Source of the DNA: JASGDB01 sp049841315
GTDB lineage: Bacteria > Bacteroidota > Bacteroidia > Flavobacteriales > Weeksellaceae
Direction: 5' to 3'
Assembly (NCBI GenBank): GCA_049841315.1
Contig: JASGDB010000012.1
Location: 1-53,112, forward strand
Length of the DNA stretch: 53,112 bases
In this document: positions 41,216 to 50,024 of the stretch, piece by piece
Position numbering within the stretch: the first letter of the stretch is position 1
Layout of the letters: every line of letters starts with the position of its first letter
Translations under genes and position numbers: made by a program
Notes under the pieces: model-generated
Told to the model about the DNA's origin: nothing
Databases searched by the model: none
What the model saw: the letters and a program-made list of their open reading frames with translations, nothing else

Positions 41216-41236
41216 ACGTTAGTAACGAAAAAAGGT

Positions 41237-41518
41237 ATGATTGTTTCGTTTGGAAATAAAGAAACTGAAAAAATCTGGAACGGAATGGTTTCCAAAAAAC
41301 TTCCAAGAGAAATTCAGGAGACCGCAAGAAGAAAATTGAGAATGATGAACAACTCGATTGATATTGCCGATTTGAGGATTCCGCCTGCAAACCGTCTTGA
41401 AAAACTGAAAGGCGATTTGAAAGCGTTTTACAGCATTAGAATCAACAATCAATGGAGAATTATTTTCAAATGGGAAAACGCAAATGCGTTTGATGTTGAG
41501 ATTACGGATTATCATTAA
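41237..41518 (+). CDS. higB: HigB-type toxin
   Basis: This 93-residue mRNA-cleaving toxin of the RelE superfamily has FGNKETEKIWNG at the start, ARRKLRMMNNSIDIADLRIPP in the middle and the strand motif SIRINNQWRIIFKWE, all typical of HigB. The upstream extension of the frame to 41147 overlaps rocD and is not family-like, so the ATG at 41237 with aaaaaagg before it is chosen. The toxin-first order and the HigA gene 9 bases downstream are the normal higBA arrangement. Confidence 0.9.
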   Translation: MIVSFGNKETEKIWNGMVSKKLPREIQETARRKLRMMNNSIDIADLRIPPANRLEKLKGDLKAFYSIRINNQWRIIFKWENANAFDVEITDYH

Positions 41519-41527
41519 AACTAAAAA

Positions 41528-41839
41528 ATGGAAAAACTAAGAAACATAACACCGGGAGAAATTTTGCTGGAAGAATTTTTAGTTCCTTTGGGAATTTCGC
41601 AGTATCGGCTTTCCAAAGATTTGGACATTCCTCAAACCAGAATTTCGGAAATCATAAAAGGAAACCGCAGAATTTCTGCCGATACCGCCGTAAGATTGAG
41701 TGCCTACTTTGGAAATTCTGCAAAATTCTGGCTCGGAATTCAAGATGATTATGATATTGAAAATGAACTTGGCAAAAAATCCGATGAAGTAACCCGAATA
41801 GGCAGAATCAGAAAAATCAAGGAAAAAAGTATTGCGTAA
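41528..41839 (+). CDS. higA: HigA-type antitoxin
   Basis: This 103-residue antitoxin has a helix-turn-helix domain (ITPGEILLEEFLVPLGISQYRL, TRISEIIKGNRRISADTAVRL) and the HigA hallmark FGNSAKFWLGIQDDYDIE. It binds HigB and represses the operon promoter. It follows higB and is itself followed 16 bases later by the MntA/HepT pair, so two toxin-antitoxin units lie head to tail and could share transcripts. Confidence 0.92.
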   Translation: MEKLRNITPGEILLEEFLVPLGISQYRLSKDLDIPQTRISEIIKGNRRISADTAVRLSAYFGNSAKFWLGIQDDYDIENELGKKSDEVTRIGRIRKIKEKSIA

Positions 41840-41855
41840 TTTTTAAATTTGCATT

Positions 41856-42143
41856 ATGCTCAATCAACAACAAATAGACATCATTATCAACACGTTGAAG
41901 CCGTTTAATCCGATAAAAATCGGGATATTCGGTTCGTTTGCTCGTGGCGAAAATACAGATGAAAGTGATATTGATATTTTGTATCAGTTCGATTCCAGAT
42001 ATTCTTTGTTTGATTTGGCTGGTTTGCAGATTGAATTACAGGAGAAACTAAATAAAGAGGTAGATTTAGTGGAATTTACGGCGATACATCCTTTACTGAA
42101 AGACCGAATTTTATCCGATTCCAAAATAGTTTATGAACAATAG
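41856..42143 (+). CDS. mntA: MntA-type nucleotidyltransferase antitoxin
   Basis: This 95-residue minimal nucleotidyltransferase has the motif GSFARGENTDESDIDIL (26-42), with metal-binding D38 and D40 and a third acid in VDLVEF. In HepT/MntA systems it AMPylates the HEPN toxin and so silences it. The gene overlaps the hepT start by 11 bases, the usual tight coupling. It is complete. Confidence 0.9.
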   Translation: MLNQQQIDIIINTLKPFNPIKIGIFGSFARGENTDESDIDILYQFDSRYSLFDLAGLQIELQEKLNKEVDLVEFTAIHPLLKDRILSDSKIVYEQ

Positions 42144-42489
42144 AGAAAGAGATTTATTCCGATTGGGACACATTCTGGAATGCACAAACAAAATCAGCGA
42201 GTTGGTTCTCATTTTACAAAATTTTGAAAATTTTGAAAACAAATGGGTAGAGCAAGATGCGATGATTCGTAATTTTGAAATTATCGGCGAAGCATCTAAT
42301 CACGTTTCTGATGAAACAAAAGAAAATTATCCTCAAATCGAGTGGCACAAAATAAGAGGAATGCGTAATTTTATGACACACGAATATTTCGGAATCCGAG
42401 AAGAAACGATTTGGGATACCGCTGTAGATGACATTCCGATATTGAAAATCCAGATTGAAAATATTATTGCGGAGTTGGAAAATCTCTAA
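42133..42489 (+). CDS. hepT: HepT-type HEPN toxin
   Basis: This 118-residue HEPN RNase (DUF86 family) has the catalytic motif R78-N-F-M-T-H83 followed by Y85, giving RX4HXY, where the tyrosine is the residue AMPylated by MntA in studied systems. The nearby IIGEASNHVSDE and EWHKIRGMRNF match the family. It would cleave RNA when freed. It is the last of four consecutive toxin-antitoxin genes and converges with a glycosyltransferase gene 7 bases away. Confidence 0.9.
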   Translation: MNNRERDLFRLGHILECTNKISELVLILQNFENFENKWVEQDAMIRNFEIIGEASNHVSDETKENYPQIEWHKIRGMRNFMTHEYFGIREETIWDTAVDDIPILKIQIENIIAELENL

Positions 42490-42495
42490 CACTCA

Positions 42496-43578
42496 TTACT
42501 TCAATATCCTTTTATAAAAATCAAGATAATTTTTGGACATCACTTTGTAATCAAATTGTGCTGTCCGGTTTTTTATTCTTAATTCTAATTCTTCCTTATT
42601 TTCGTTGAAGAATTTCATTTTTTCGAGATAAAATTCTGCCATTTTTTTTCCGTCAAAATTTTCAAAATAAAAAGCGCAATCGCCACCGATTTCCGGCAGA
42701 CTTGTAAATGTGGAAAGAAAAACGGGTTTTCCGAAAGCCATTGCTTCAATCGGCGGAATCCCGAAACCTTCCGCAACAGACGGATGAAGCATTGCCTCGC
42801 AATTTTGGATAACGGCATATTTTTCTTCTTCGGATAGATTTTTCAAAAAATGAATGCGGTTTTGCAGATTCAGTTCTTGGATTTTTTCCTTTACCAAAGC
42901 GGCATAACGTTCTTTTTCGTCCGAAGCGATGAGAACCAAATCCTCCGAAATATAAGGCAACATTTCTACCAAAGGCAGCTGATTTTTTTTATCAAACAAA
43001 ACGCCGATGTTCAGAATGTATTTTTTGTTTTTTAAAAAATCATACTTTCCGAAATCATAAATTCTGCTTTCGGGAAGCTGGATTCCGTTGTGGATAACTT
43101 CAATTTCTTTGAGTTTTTTCAGTGAAAAAAGATGCCTGTTTTTCAGAAAATCCTGTTTCACAAACTCGGAAATACATACGATATAATCGGCGTAACGCAA
43201 ATTCCTGTTTACAACGGAAAGCATTTTTTTTCGTTTTTTCTCGCTCAAATTTTCGTGCAAAAAATTGAGGTCGTGAAGTGTTACGATTTTTTTTGTTTTT
43301 TTACAGTCAGCATTAAAATAACTCGACAACTGATGACTGACGTGGACGATGTCAAAACCTTTCAGAAAAGGCGCAAAAAGTTTGTGAAAAGATTTTCGGT
43401 TGATGATTTTCAGCGTTGAAATATCTTTCTTTATTTCATTTTCCGGACCGAAAACCGACACATCAACCGACGCATTTTCCGTTTCCGACAAACCTTTTGC
43501 CAGATTTCGGAAAACATTGGCAATGCCGGAATTCGGATAGCGGAGTCGTTCGAGGTCGATGAGGATTTTCTTTTTCAA
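42496..43578 (-). CDS. glycosyltransferase family 4 protein
   Basis: This 360-residue GT-B enzyme transfers sugars from a nucleotide donor. The C-terminal donor-binding domain has YILNIGVLFDKKNQ and the family motif HPSVAEGFGIPPIEAMAFGK with the E-x7-E pair. The N-terminal acceptor domain contains IVHVSHQLSSYF and VTLHDLNFLHE. Acceptor and sugar are unknown. It is divergent from the next glycosyltransferase gene and belongs to the cluster at 42.5-48.4 kb, which probably builds a surface polysaccharide or glycan (inference). Confidence 0.87.
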   Translation of the reverse strand: MKKKILIDLERLRYPNSGIANVFRNLAKGLSETENASVDVSVFGPENEIKKDISTLKIINRKSFHKLFAPFLKGFDIVHVSHQLSSYFNADCKKTKKIVTLHDLNFLHENLSEKKRKKMLSVVNRNLRYADYIVCISEFVKQDFLKNRHLFSLKKLKEIEVIHNGIQLPESRIYDFGKYDFLKNKKYILNIGVLFDKKNQLPLVEMLPYISEDLVLIASDEKERYAALVKEKIQELNLQNRIHFLKNLSEEEKYAVIQNCEAMLHPSVAEGFGIPPIEAMAFGKPVFLSTFTSLPEIGGDCAFYFENFDGKKMAEFYLEKMKFFNENKEELELRIKNRTAQFDYKVMSKNYLDFYKRILK

Positions 43579-43612
43579 CGTTTAATATTTAGACAAATAT
43601 AAGTTTATTTTC

Positions 43613-43620
43613 TATTTTTG
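43613..43620 (+). promoter_or_regulatory. -7 promoter element of the glycosyltransferase operon
   Basis: TATTTTTG matches TAnnTTTG and lies 17 bases before the ATG at 43638, in the divergent gap of 59 bases. Confidence 0.45.
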
Positions 43621-43637
43621 CAGATGTATTTGCCGAT

Positions 43638-44672
43638 ATGAATAAAAGAATCATTTTAGTTGTCCCTCATCATTTTGAGATGTATAACCTGATGAAAAAA
43701 AATCTGGAAAAGGTTGGTTATGATGTGGTTTTATTATTTGTTTCGGATACAAAATTCCGATACAGGAATCTTGCGGACAGATTGAGAAATTTTTTTTTAA
43801 AAACATTTTTTAACGATAAGAATTACAAAAACTTTCTGAGAAAAAATTATAACAATGCTCAGCTGACCGCTTGTTTGAAGGAGATAAAAGTCAAAGTAGA
43901 TTATACATTGATTATAAGACCTGATTTTTTTTCTAAGGAAATTTTAGAATCAGCCAAAGAAAAATCAAAAACAATCGTTGCTTATCAGTGGGACGGACTT
44001 AGCCGCTTTCCCGATGTGTTCAAAGTAATCGGGGTTTTTGATTCTTTTTTTGTTTTTGATATAGATGATTACGACAATTACAAAGAGCAATTTCCAAACA
44101 TTAAACCAATCACTAATTTTTATTTCGATTCGGAAGTATGCGAAATCAAAGAACCTTTCTATGAGATTTTTTATCTCGGTAGTTTTATTCCGAATAGAAT
44201 GAAATCTCTGATAAAAATTGCAAACATTTGTAAAAATCTGAATCTAAAAACCAATATTGTCATCAGATATTTTGACAAAGAAACGCCAAAACAGTATAAA
44301 TCCGAAAATATTTCATATACTCAATCACAAAAAAATTATACGGAAGTTCTTCAAGATGTGAAAAATGCGAAATGCTTATTGGATTTTTCTAATGATTTTC
44401 ACAACGGGCTGTCTTTCAGAACATTTGAAGCACTTCGGTTTGAAAAAAAATTGATTACAAACAATCAAATCATTAAAAATTATGATTTTTATAATCCGGC
44501 AAATATTTTTGTATGGAATGAAGATGATATTGATTCCAAGAATTTAGAAGAATTTATGAAAACGCCGTATAAAAAGATTGACGAAAAAATTAAACAAAAA
44601 TACAGTTTCACGAATTGGATTAATTACGTGCTGGACAATCCGCCTTATACAGAAATTACCAACCAATTATGA
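43638..44672 (+). CDS. CgeB-like glycosyltransferase
   Basis: This 344-residue protein resembles the GT-B C-terminal domain of CgeB-type glycosyltransferases: an N-terminal IILVVPHHFEMYNLMKKNL, the middle YEIFYLGSFIPNRMKSLIKI and the acceptor/donor loop HNGLSFRTFEALRFEKKLIT, which matches the GxSxRxFE motif of that family. It is A+T-rich and the sequence is divergent, so the substrate is unknown. It overlaps the next gene by 4 bases (ATGA), starting a three-gene operon of glycosyltransferases. Confidence 0.68.
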   Translation: MNKRIILVVPHHFEMYNLMKKNLEKVGYDVVLLFVSDTKFRYRNLADRLRNFFLKTFFNDKNYKNFLRKNYNNAQLTACLKEIKVKVDYTLIIRPDFFSKEILESAKEKSKTIVAYQWDGLSRFPDVFKVIGVFDSFFVFDIDDYDNYKEQFPNIKPITNFYFDSEVCEIKEPFYEIFYLGSFIPNRMKSLIKIANICKNLNLKTNIVIRYFDKETPKQYKSENISYTQSQKNYTEVLQDVKNAKCLLDFSNDFHNGLSFRTFEALRFEKKLITNNQIIKNYDFYNPANIFVWNEDDIDSKNLEEFMKTPYKKIDEKIKQKYSFTNWINYVLDNPPYTEITNQL

Positions 44673-45634
44673 CAAAAACCTCTGTTGCTCTCTGCACCTA
44701 TAACGGCGAAAAATTTTTGCGGGAACAGATTGATTCTATTCTCAGCCAAACCGTTTCTGTGGACGAAATTGTGGTTTGCGACGACGGTTCTACGGATTCT
44801 ACAATTCAGATTCTTGACGAATATCAGAAAAAATATCCTAATATTTTCAAAATCCACCAAAACGAAAAAAATCTGCGAAGTGTCAAAAATTTTGAAAAAG
44901 CAATATCGCTTTGCGAAAACGAAATTATTTTTCTCAGCGACCAAGACGATGTCTGGAAAGAGAACAAAGTTGAACGGATTTTATTTTGTTTTGAAAAGCA
45001 TCCGGAAATTGACGTCGTCTCAACAAATGGTTGTTGTTTGAGTAATAATGCAATAGACTGTAATCGGATTTCTGTTTGGGATATTCCGGATTTATTGGAT
45101 ACAGAAAAAACAGATTACAATTATTTTGAAATTATAAGTTCCATAACCAATATCGCCACCGGCGCAACTATGGCTGTCAGAAAAGATTTTATAGTTCAGA
45201 TTCTGCCATTCCTTTCGTATGAGGATTTTCATCACGATGAGTGGATTGCTTTGAATGCTTCCTTTCGGGAATCTTTTTTTTTCTTTCCGGAAAAACTTCT
45301 TTTATACAGAACGCACGCAGGACAACAAGTCGGGGAAGATTTTTTCAAATTAAAAAAAGAAAGTCTTTTGGGGTTTACTGCGTTGTATAGAAAATCTGAG
45401 TTTAAAAATTTAAAGTTTATACTTAAAATAATTGCGATTAACTATTACAGGAAGATAAATATTTTGAATAATTGTAATATTGGTTTAGATGCCAAACAAT
45501 TATTAGAGAAAGCAGTTGAAACGGATAAAAATAATTTTTTCAAAGCAAAGGCTATGATGAAAAAATATTATCCGATTAAATTTTTATTGCTTAATGTTTC
45601 AGACCGTTTTACCGGAAAAAGAAAATTAAAATGA
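44669..45634 (+). CDS. glycosyltransferase family 2 protein
   Basis: This 321-residue GT-A enzyme has the family-2 opening SVALCTYNGEKFLREQIDSI, the nucleotide-binding VVCDDGSTDSTIQIL and the metal-binding motif FLSDQDDVW. The later HHDEWIALNA resembles the catalytic base region of rhamnosyltransferase-type members, which is only a hint to the sugar. It overlaps both neighbours by 4 bases, so the three genes are translated together. Confidence 0.87.
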   Translation: MTKTSVALCTYNGEKFLREQIDSILSQTVSVDEIVVCDDGSTDSTIQILDEYQKKYPNIFKIHQNEKNLRSVKNFEKAISLCENEIIFLSDQDDVWKENKVERILFCFEKHPEIDVVSTNGCCLSNNAIDCNRISVWDIPDLLDTEKTDYNYFEIISSITNIATGATMAVRKDFIVQILPFLSYEDFHHDEWIALNASFRESFFFFPEKLLLYRTHAGQQVGEDFFKLKKESLLGFTALYRKSEFKNLKFILKIIAINYYRKINILNNCNIGLDAKQLLEKAVETDKNNFFKAKAMMKKYYPIKFLLLNVSDRFTGKRKLK

Positions 45635-46953
45635 GTTCACACCAAAATATAAATAACACTAATACTAAAACACCTGTCGGAATTAATGTGTCAGGATATA
45701 TTAATAAAATCTTCGGATTGGGCGTTGCTGTCCGCTCCAATATATCTGCAATGAAAAAAGTGGGATTACCTTACGTAATCAACGATTTTAATCTTCAATT
45801 TTCCGACACGGTAAAAGAAATAAGTTTAGAAGACGATAAATTCACTTTTGAAAATCCGTATTCTATTAATTTAGTTCAAATCAACATCGATAGACTGGAA
45901 GAGGTTTTTACGGATATAGACCGGAATTATTTCAAAGACAAATACAATATCGCTTTTTGGGCTTGGGAATTAGAGAACTTTCCGGAAAAAGCAATACCTT
46001 TTTTTGATTTTTTTCAAGAAATTTGGGTTCCGAGTAATTTTTGTGCAGAAGCTATTTCCAAAATTTCTCCCATTCCTGTTATAAAAATAATGCACTCGAT
46101 AGAAATCGAAAAAACGGATTTCGGCAGAAAAGATTTTGGTCTTCCGGAAGGAAAATTTATTTTCCTCACAATGTTTGATTATTACAGTTATATAGAACGC
46201 AAAAATCCAATTGCAACAATTGATGCTTACGAACAATCTTTCGGGCAAAACAATGCTGATGTTTTATTAGTCATCAAAACCTCAATCAGTAATGATTTTC
46301 CGAAAGACAAAGAAAAACTTTTGAAAAGAATCGGCGGGAATAAAAGTATTATTCTTATCGAAGAAATTTTGGAAAAAGACCAACTTTACGGCTTGATGAA
46401 TTGTTGTGACAGTTTCGTTTCTCTGCATCGTTCCGAAGGTTTTGGGCTGACAATGGCAGAAGCTATGTTTCTTGGGAAACCTGTAATTGCAACGGCATAT
46501 TCCGCAAATACGGAATTTATGAACATCAATAATTCATTTCTTGTAAAATATTCTATGGTAAAAACAGGGGACAAATATTATTGCAGCACGGAAAAAGATT
46601 TTTGGGCAAATCCCGACACAGACCACGCTGCGAGTCTAATGAAATTTGTTTTTGATAATCCCAAAGAAAAAAAAGAAATTGCACAAAAAGGACAAGAATT
46701 TGTTAAAACATATCTGTCTCCGGAAGCAATCGGTAACAAAATAAAAGATAGAGTAACTTACATAAAAAAATATTTATTATCCCGAAACAAAGATTTTTCC
46801 TTAGAATTAGCACGAATAAATTTAGAAAAAAAATTGTTGCAAGATAAAATTGATAAACTGAAAAGTTATTTTCCAATCAAAGCAAAACTTGCTTTCAAAA
46901 ACTTTAAGAATAAAATTACGGGAAAAAACCGAAAATATTTTTGGGAAGACTAA
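45631..46953 (+). CDS. glycosyltransferase family 4 protein
   Basis: This 440-residue GT-B protein has an N-terminal GINVSGYINKIFGLGVAVRS, the middle WVPSNFCAEAI and the C-terminal donor motif LHRSEGFGLTMAEAMFLGK with the E-x7-E pair. A basic tail of about 60 residues (LARINLEKKLLQDKIDKLKS and onward) may form a coiled coil or a membrane-binding helix. It is the last intact gene of the three-gene operon. The remnant of another glycosyltransferase follows. Confidence 0.85.
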   Translation: MSSHQNINNTNTKTPVGINVSGYINKIFGLGVAVRSNISAMKKVGLPYVINDFNLQFSDTVKEISLEDDKFTFENPYSINLVQINIDRLEEVFTDIDRNYFKDKYNIAFWAWELENFPEKAIPFFDFFQEIWVPSNFCAEAISKISPIPVIKIMHSIEIEKTDFGRKDFGLPEGKFIFLTMFDYYSYIERKNPIATIDAYEQSFGQNNADVLLVIKTSISNDFPKDKEKLLKRIGGNKSIILIEEILEKDQLYGLMNCCDSFVSLHRSEGFGLTMAEAMFLGKPVIATAYSANTEFMNINNSFLVKYSMVKTGDKYYCSTEKDFWANPDTDHAASLMKFVFDNPKEKKEIAQKGQEFVKTYLSPEAIGNKIKDRVTYIKKYLLSRNKDFSLELARINLEKKLLQDKIDKLKSYFPIKAKLAFKNFKNKITGKNRKYFWED

Positions 46954-47012
46954 TCGGATTCCAGCGTGTCATAATACGCATTCTGGGAAACCTGTTTTTC
47001 CAGAATTTTGTG

Positions 47013-47210
47013 ATGAAGAAGACAATAATCGTCCTGATTTATCCCTTTTACTAATAAAGACCTCGACGACAAGTTCAGCCCGACAACACCGACGAAATGC
47101 TGGCTGATGAAGGTATTGCCGCAAAAAAATACGTTTCGGAAAATTATACCTGGGAAAATGTTCTCAGAAAATTTGACAAAGCCATTGAGTATGTATCCGG
47201 TGGAAGATGA
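47013..47210 (+). pseudogene. internally deleted glycosyltransferase remnant
   Basis: A start-like piece MKKTIIVLIYPFY ends in a TAA at 47052-47054, and 10 codons after it a second coding piece appears. From 47082 it reads DNTDEMLADEGIAAKKYVSE and on to NYTWENVLRKFDKAIEY, stop 47208-47210, which is a typical C-terminus of a family-4 glycosyltransferase. About 300 residues between these ends are missing, so a large internal deletion seems to have destroyed a gene. It is in the same direction as the preceding operon, 59 bases after it. Confidence 0.55.
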
Positions 47211-47234
47211 TTATTTTTTTGCCTCAATTTACAA

Positions 47235-48350
47235 TCAGCACAACAGGTTTTTATAAAGCAAATCCCATTGCTTTGCAATCACCGAATCTGTAAACCTCTG
47301 AGCATATTCCCAGCCCTTTTCCGCAATCGTTACCCGTTTTTCAGGATTTTTGAGCAGAAATTCTATTTTTTCCTGTAATTCTTTTTCGTCAGACGGATTG
47401 ATGTACAAACTGTGTGCGCCTCCAGCCTCGGGAAAAACTCCGGAATTAGTTGTAATCACAGGTGTTTTGGAAAACAACGCTTCAATAATCGGAATCCCGA
47501 AACCTTCAAAAGCCGAAGGATAAGCCATAACCGTAGCAAGCTGATACACAACCGCCAATTCCCTTTGAGAAATCCCTGCCAGATGAATGATTTTGTCCTG
47601 CATATCGTTGTTCCGAACATACTGTTCTATCTGTTCGTAATATTTGGTTTTCCGCCCGACCAGAACGAGTTTTGTATCTAAATTTTTAATCGCTTTTACG
47701 ATAGTCAGAGCATTTTTCCGCTCTTCGATTGTTCCTACATTCAGCACAAATTCATTAGGAAGATTCAGTTTTTTTCGTACGGCTTCTTTTTCTTCCGGAG
47801 AAAAATTTTCTTTAAAAACATCGGAACAGCCCTGGTAAACCACCTTGATTTTTTGGGGTTTTATTTTTAAATATTTGATGATGTCGCTTTTGGTCTGCTC
47901 ACTGATGGCGACTACGCAATCGGCTTTTCGGGCGGCATAACGGAATTTCCGGAAATGAATTTTCCGGTCAAAAAACGAATACAGATTCGGGTATCTCATA
48001 AAAATCAAATCGTGTATCGTAACAACCGATTTTATGTTTTTCGGAAGTCCAATAGGGATTTCCCCCGAAAGTCCGTGAAAAATATCAATTTTATCTTCCT
48101 TTATCTGTTTTTTCACCCAAAATGTTCTCCAAAGACCTTTCAGCTTTTTTCCGAAAAAGGAATCCGGGAGTTTTTCAAACGTATTTTTTGGATTTAAAAG
48201 AGCTGAACGCTGTTTGTCAGGTTTAGTATTATAAAGAAAATAGGAATTTTCAGGAAAATATTCCGAAAGAATGCGAACCAAATCACGACTGTAATTGCCC
48301 AATCCGGTACTGTTGTGAAAATACCGTTTTGCATCAAATCCTATTCTCAT
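47235..48350 (-). CDS. glycosyltransferase family 4 protein
   Basis: This 371-residue GT-B enzyme starts MRIGFDAKRYFHNSTGLGNY, typical of mannosyltransferase-like members. In the donor domain it has VLNVGTIEERKN and the motif YPSAFEGFGIPIIEALFSK with E-x7-E. TIHDLIFMRYP marks the acceptor domain. The sugar is not determined. It is a single gene on the minus strand, converging with the remnant and divergent from gltX. Confidence 0.88.
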   Translation of the reverse strand: MRIGFDAKRYFHNSTGLGNYSRDLVRILSEYFPENSYFLYNTKPDKQRSALLNPKNTFEKLPDSFFGKKLKGLWRTFWVKKQIKEDKIDIFHGLSGEIPIGLPKNIKSVVTIHDLIFMRYPNLYSFFDRKIHFRKFRYAARKADCVVAISEQTKSDIIKYLKIKPQKIKVVYQGCSDVFKENFSPEEKEAVRKKLNLPNEFVLNVGTIEERKNALTIVKAIKNLDTKLVLVGRKTKYYEQIEQYVRNNDMQDKIIHLAGISQRELAVVYQLATVMAYPSAFEGFGIPIIEALFSKTPVITTNSGVFPEAGGAHSLYINPSDEKELQEKIEFLLKNPEKRVTIAEKGWEYAQRFTDSVIAKQWDLLYKNLLC

Positions 48351-48441
48351 GTATCTTGTTTTTATATAAAAACTTTTGAGGCTTTTGAGGTTTATTAAAA
48401 TTATTGGTAAAAATAACTAAATTTTTAAGACGTATAATTCT

Positions 48442-48449
48442 TAAATTTG
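48442..48449 (+). promoter_or_regulatory. -7 promoter element of gltX
   Basis: TAAATTTG matches TAnnTTTG and lies 17 bases before the gltX start at 48467. Confidence 0.5.
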
Positions 48450-48466
48450 CATTCTAATCTTATTTT

Positions 48467-49981
48467 ATGAGTAAAGTACGAGTGCGTTTTGCGCCAAGTC
48501 CTACGGGGCCTCTTCATCTCGGCGGTGTGAGAACCGCTTTGTATGATTATCTTTTTGCCAAAAATCAGGGCGGTGATTTCGTTCTGAGAATCGAAGATAC
48601 CGATACTGCAAGATACGTGGAAGGTGCGGAAGACTACATTATGGAAGCTCTGGAATGGGCAGGAATCGTTCCCGACGAAAGCCCGAAACACGGAGGAAAA
48701 TATGCGCCTTACCGCCAGAGCGAAAGAAGAGAAATCTACGACAAATACACCGCTGAAATCTTAAAAACCGATTACGCCTACATCGCTTTCGATACACCGG
48801 AAGAACTCGATGCCGTACGTGCGGTATTTGAGGCTGAAGGAGAAGTTTTTTCCTATAATTATCAAACCAGAAACCGTCTGAAAAACAGTATTTCCCTTTC
48901 CGAAGAAGAAGTGCAGAAACTTCTGGAAGCGAAAACTCCGTACGTGGTTCGTTTCAAAATGCCATTCGACAGAACGCTGAATCTTGAAGACATCATCCGG
49001 GGAAAATTTTCCATCAATACCAATACGCTGGACGATAAAGTTCTCGTAAAAAACGATGGAATGCCGACCTATCATTTCGCCAATATTATCGACGACCACG
49101 AAATGGAAATTTCCCATGTCTTCCGTGGTGAAGAATGGCTTCCGTCCATGGGACTGCACGTTCTGCTTTATGAAGCAATGGGCTGGGAAGCTCCGCAATT
49201 CGCTCATCTTTCTTTAATTCTGAAACCTGAAGGAAAAGGAAAACTCAGCAAAAGAGACGGAGATAAATTCGGATTTCCGGTATTTCCGCTGGATTTCAAA
49301 GATGCTCAAACAGGAGCTGTTTCCAAAGGTTATCGTGAAGAAGGCTATTTCCCAGAAGCGTTCGTCAACTTTCTCGCGCTGTTAGGCTGGAGTCCGTCCG
49401 ATGACAAGGAAATTCTTTCTATGGACGAAATGATTCAGGAATTCGACCTGCATAAAGTTCACAAAGCCGGAGCTCGTTTCAGCAAGGAAAAAGCGGAATG
49501 GTTCAATCATCAGTATCTTCAGATGAAATCAAATGAGGAAATTTTAGCATCATTAAAAAATCTTGATGAAGTAAAAACCTCAGCACTTTCCGATGAAAAA
49601 TTACTGAAAATCGTTTCTCTGATGAAAGAAAGAGCTACTTTCGTAAAAGATATTTATGAAAACGGAACATTCTTCTTCCAAAAACCGGAAAATTACGACG
49701 AAAAAGCCCTGAAAAAAGCATGGAATGAGGAAACACCCGGTATTTTATCAGAATTATCAGACATCCTGAACGGAACTGAAATTTTTGATGCCGAAGCCAT
49801 CAGAACTGCCGTTCACGATTTTGCCGAGAACAAAGGAATCGGAATGGGAAAAGTGATGATGCCGCTTCGCCTGTCCTTGGTAGGGGAGCTGAAAGGCCCT
49901 GATGTTCCGGATATTCTGGAAATTTTAGGTAAAGAGGAAAGCCTGTCCAGAATCGGTTCAGCAGTTAATAAATTTCAGTAA
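48467..49981 (+). CDS. gltX: glutamate-tRNA ligase
   Basis: This 504-residue class I aminoacyl-tRNA synthetase loads glutamate onto its tRNA. The HIGH-type motif is in APSPTGPLHLGGVRTAL (residues 8-24) and the KMSKS-type motif is KLSKRDGDK (about 259-267). The helical anticodon-binding part fills the C-terminal 170 residues. Length is normal. No gln synthetase gene is nearby, so I cannot say whether it is discriminating or also charges tRNA-Gln. Confidence 0.96.
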   Translation: MSKVRVRFAPSPTGPLHLGGVRTALYDYLFAKNQGGDFVLRIEDTDTARYVEGAEDYIMEALEWAGIVPDESPKHGGKYAPYRQSERREIYDKYTAEILKTDYAYIAFDTPEELDAVRAVFEAEGEVFSYNYQTRNRLKNSISLSEEEVQKLLEAKTPYVVRFKMPFDRTLNLEDIIRGKFSINTNTLDDKVLVKNDGMPTYHFANIIDDHEMEISHVFRGEEWLPSMGLHVLLYEAMGWEAPQFAHLSLILKPEGKGKLSKRDGDKFGFPVFPLDFKDAQTGAVSKGYREEGYFPEAFVNFLALLGWSPSDDKEILSMDEMIQEFDLHKVHKAGARFSKEKAEWFNHQYLQMKSNEEILASLKNLDEVKTSALSDEKLLKIVSLMKERATFVKDIYENGTFFFQKPENYDEKALKKAWNEETPGILSELSDILNGTEIFDAEAIRTAVHDFAENKGIGMGKVMMPLRLSLVGELKGPDVPDILEILGKEESLSRIGSAVNKFQ

Positions 49982-49996
49982 ATCCCGAATTTTTTA

Positions 49997-50004
49997 TACA
50001 TTTG
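49997..50004 (+). promoter_or_regulatory. -7 promoter element of accA
   Basis: TACATTTG matches TAnnTTTG, 20 bases before the accA start. It may allow accA to be expressed apart from gltX. Confidence 0.45.
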
Positions 50005-50024
50005 AATTCACAATTTATTCATCC

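Noticed and set aside
46950..47170. Minus-strand frame with coding-like residues (DDYCLLHHKILEKQ...)
   Set aside because: The plus strand of part of this stretch carries a clear glycosyltransferase C-terminus, so both cannot be real. No family or start was found for the minus frame.
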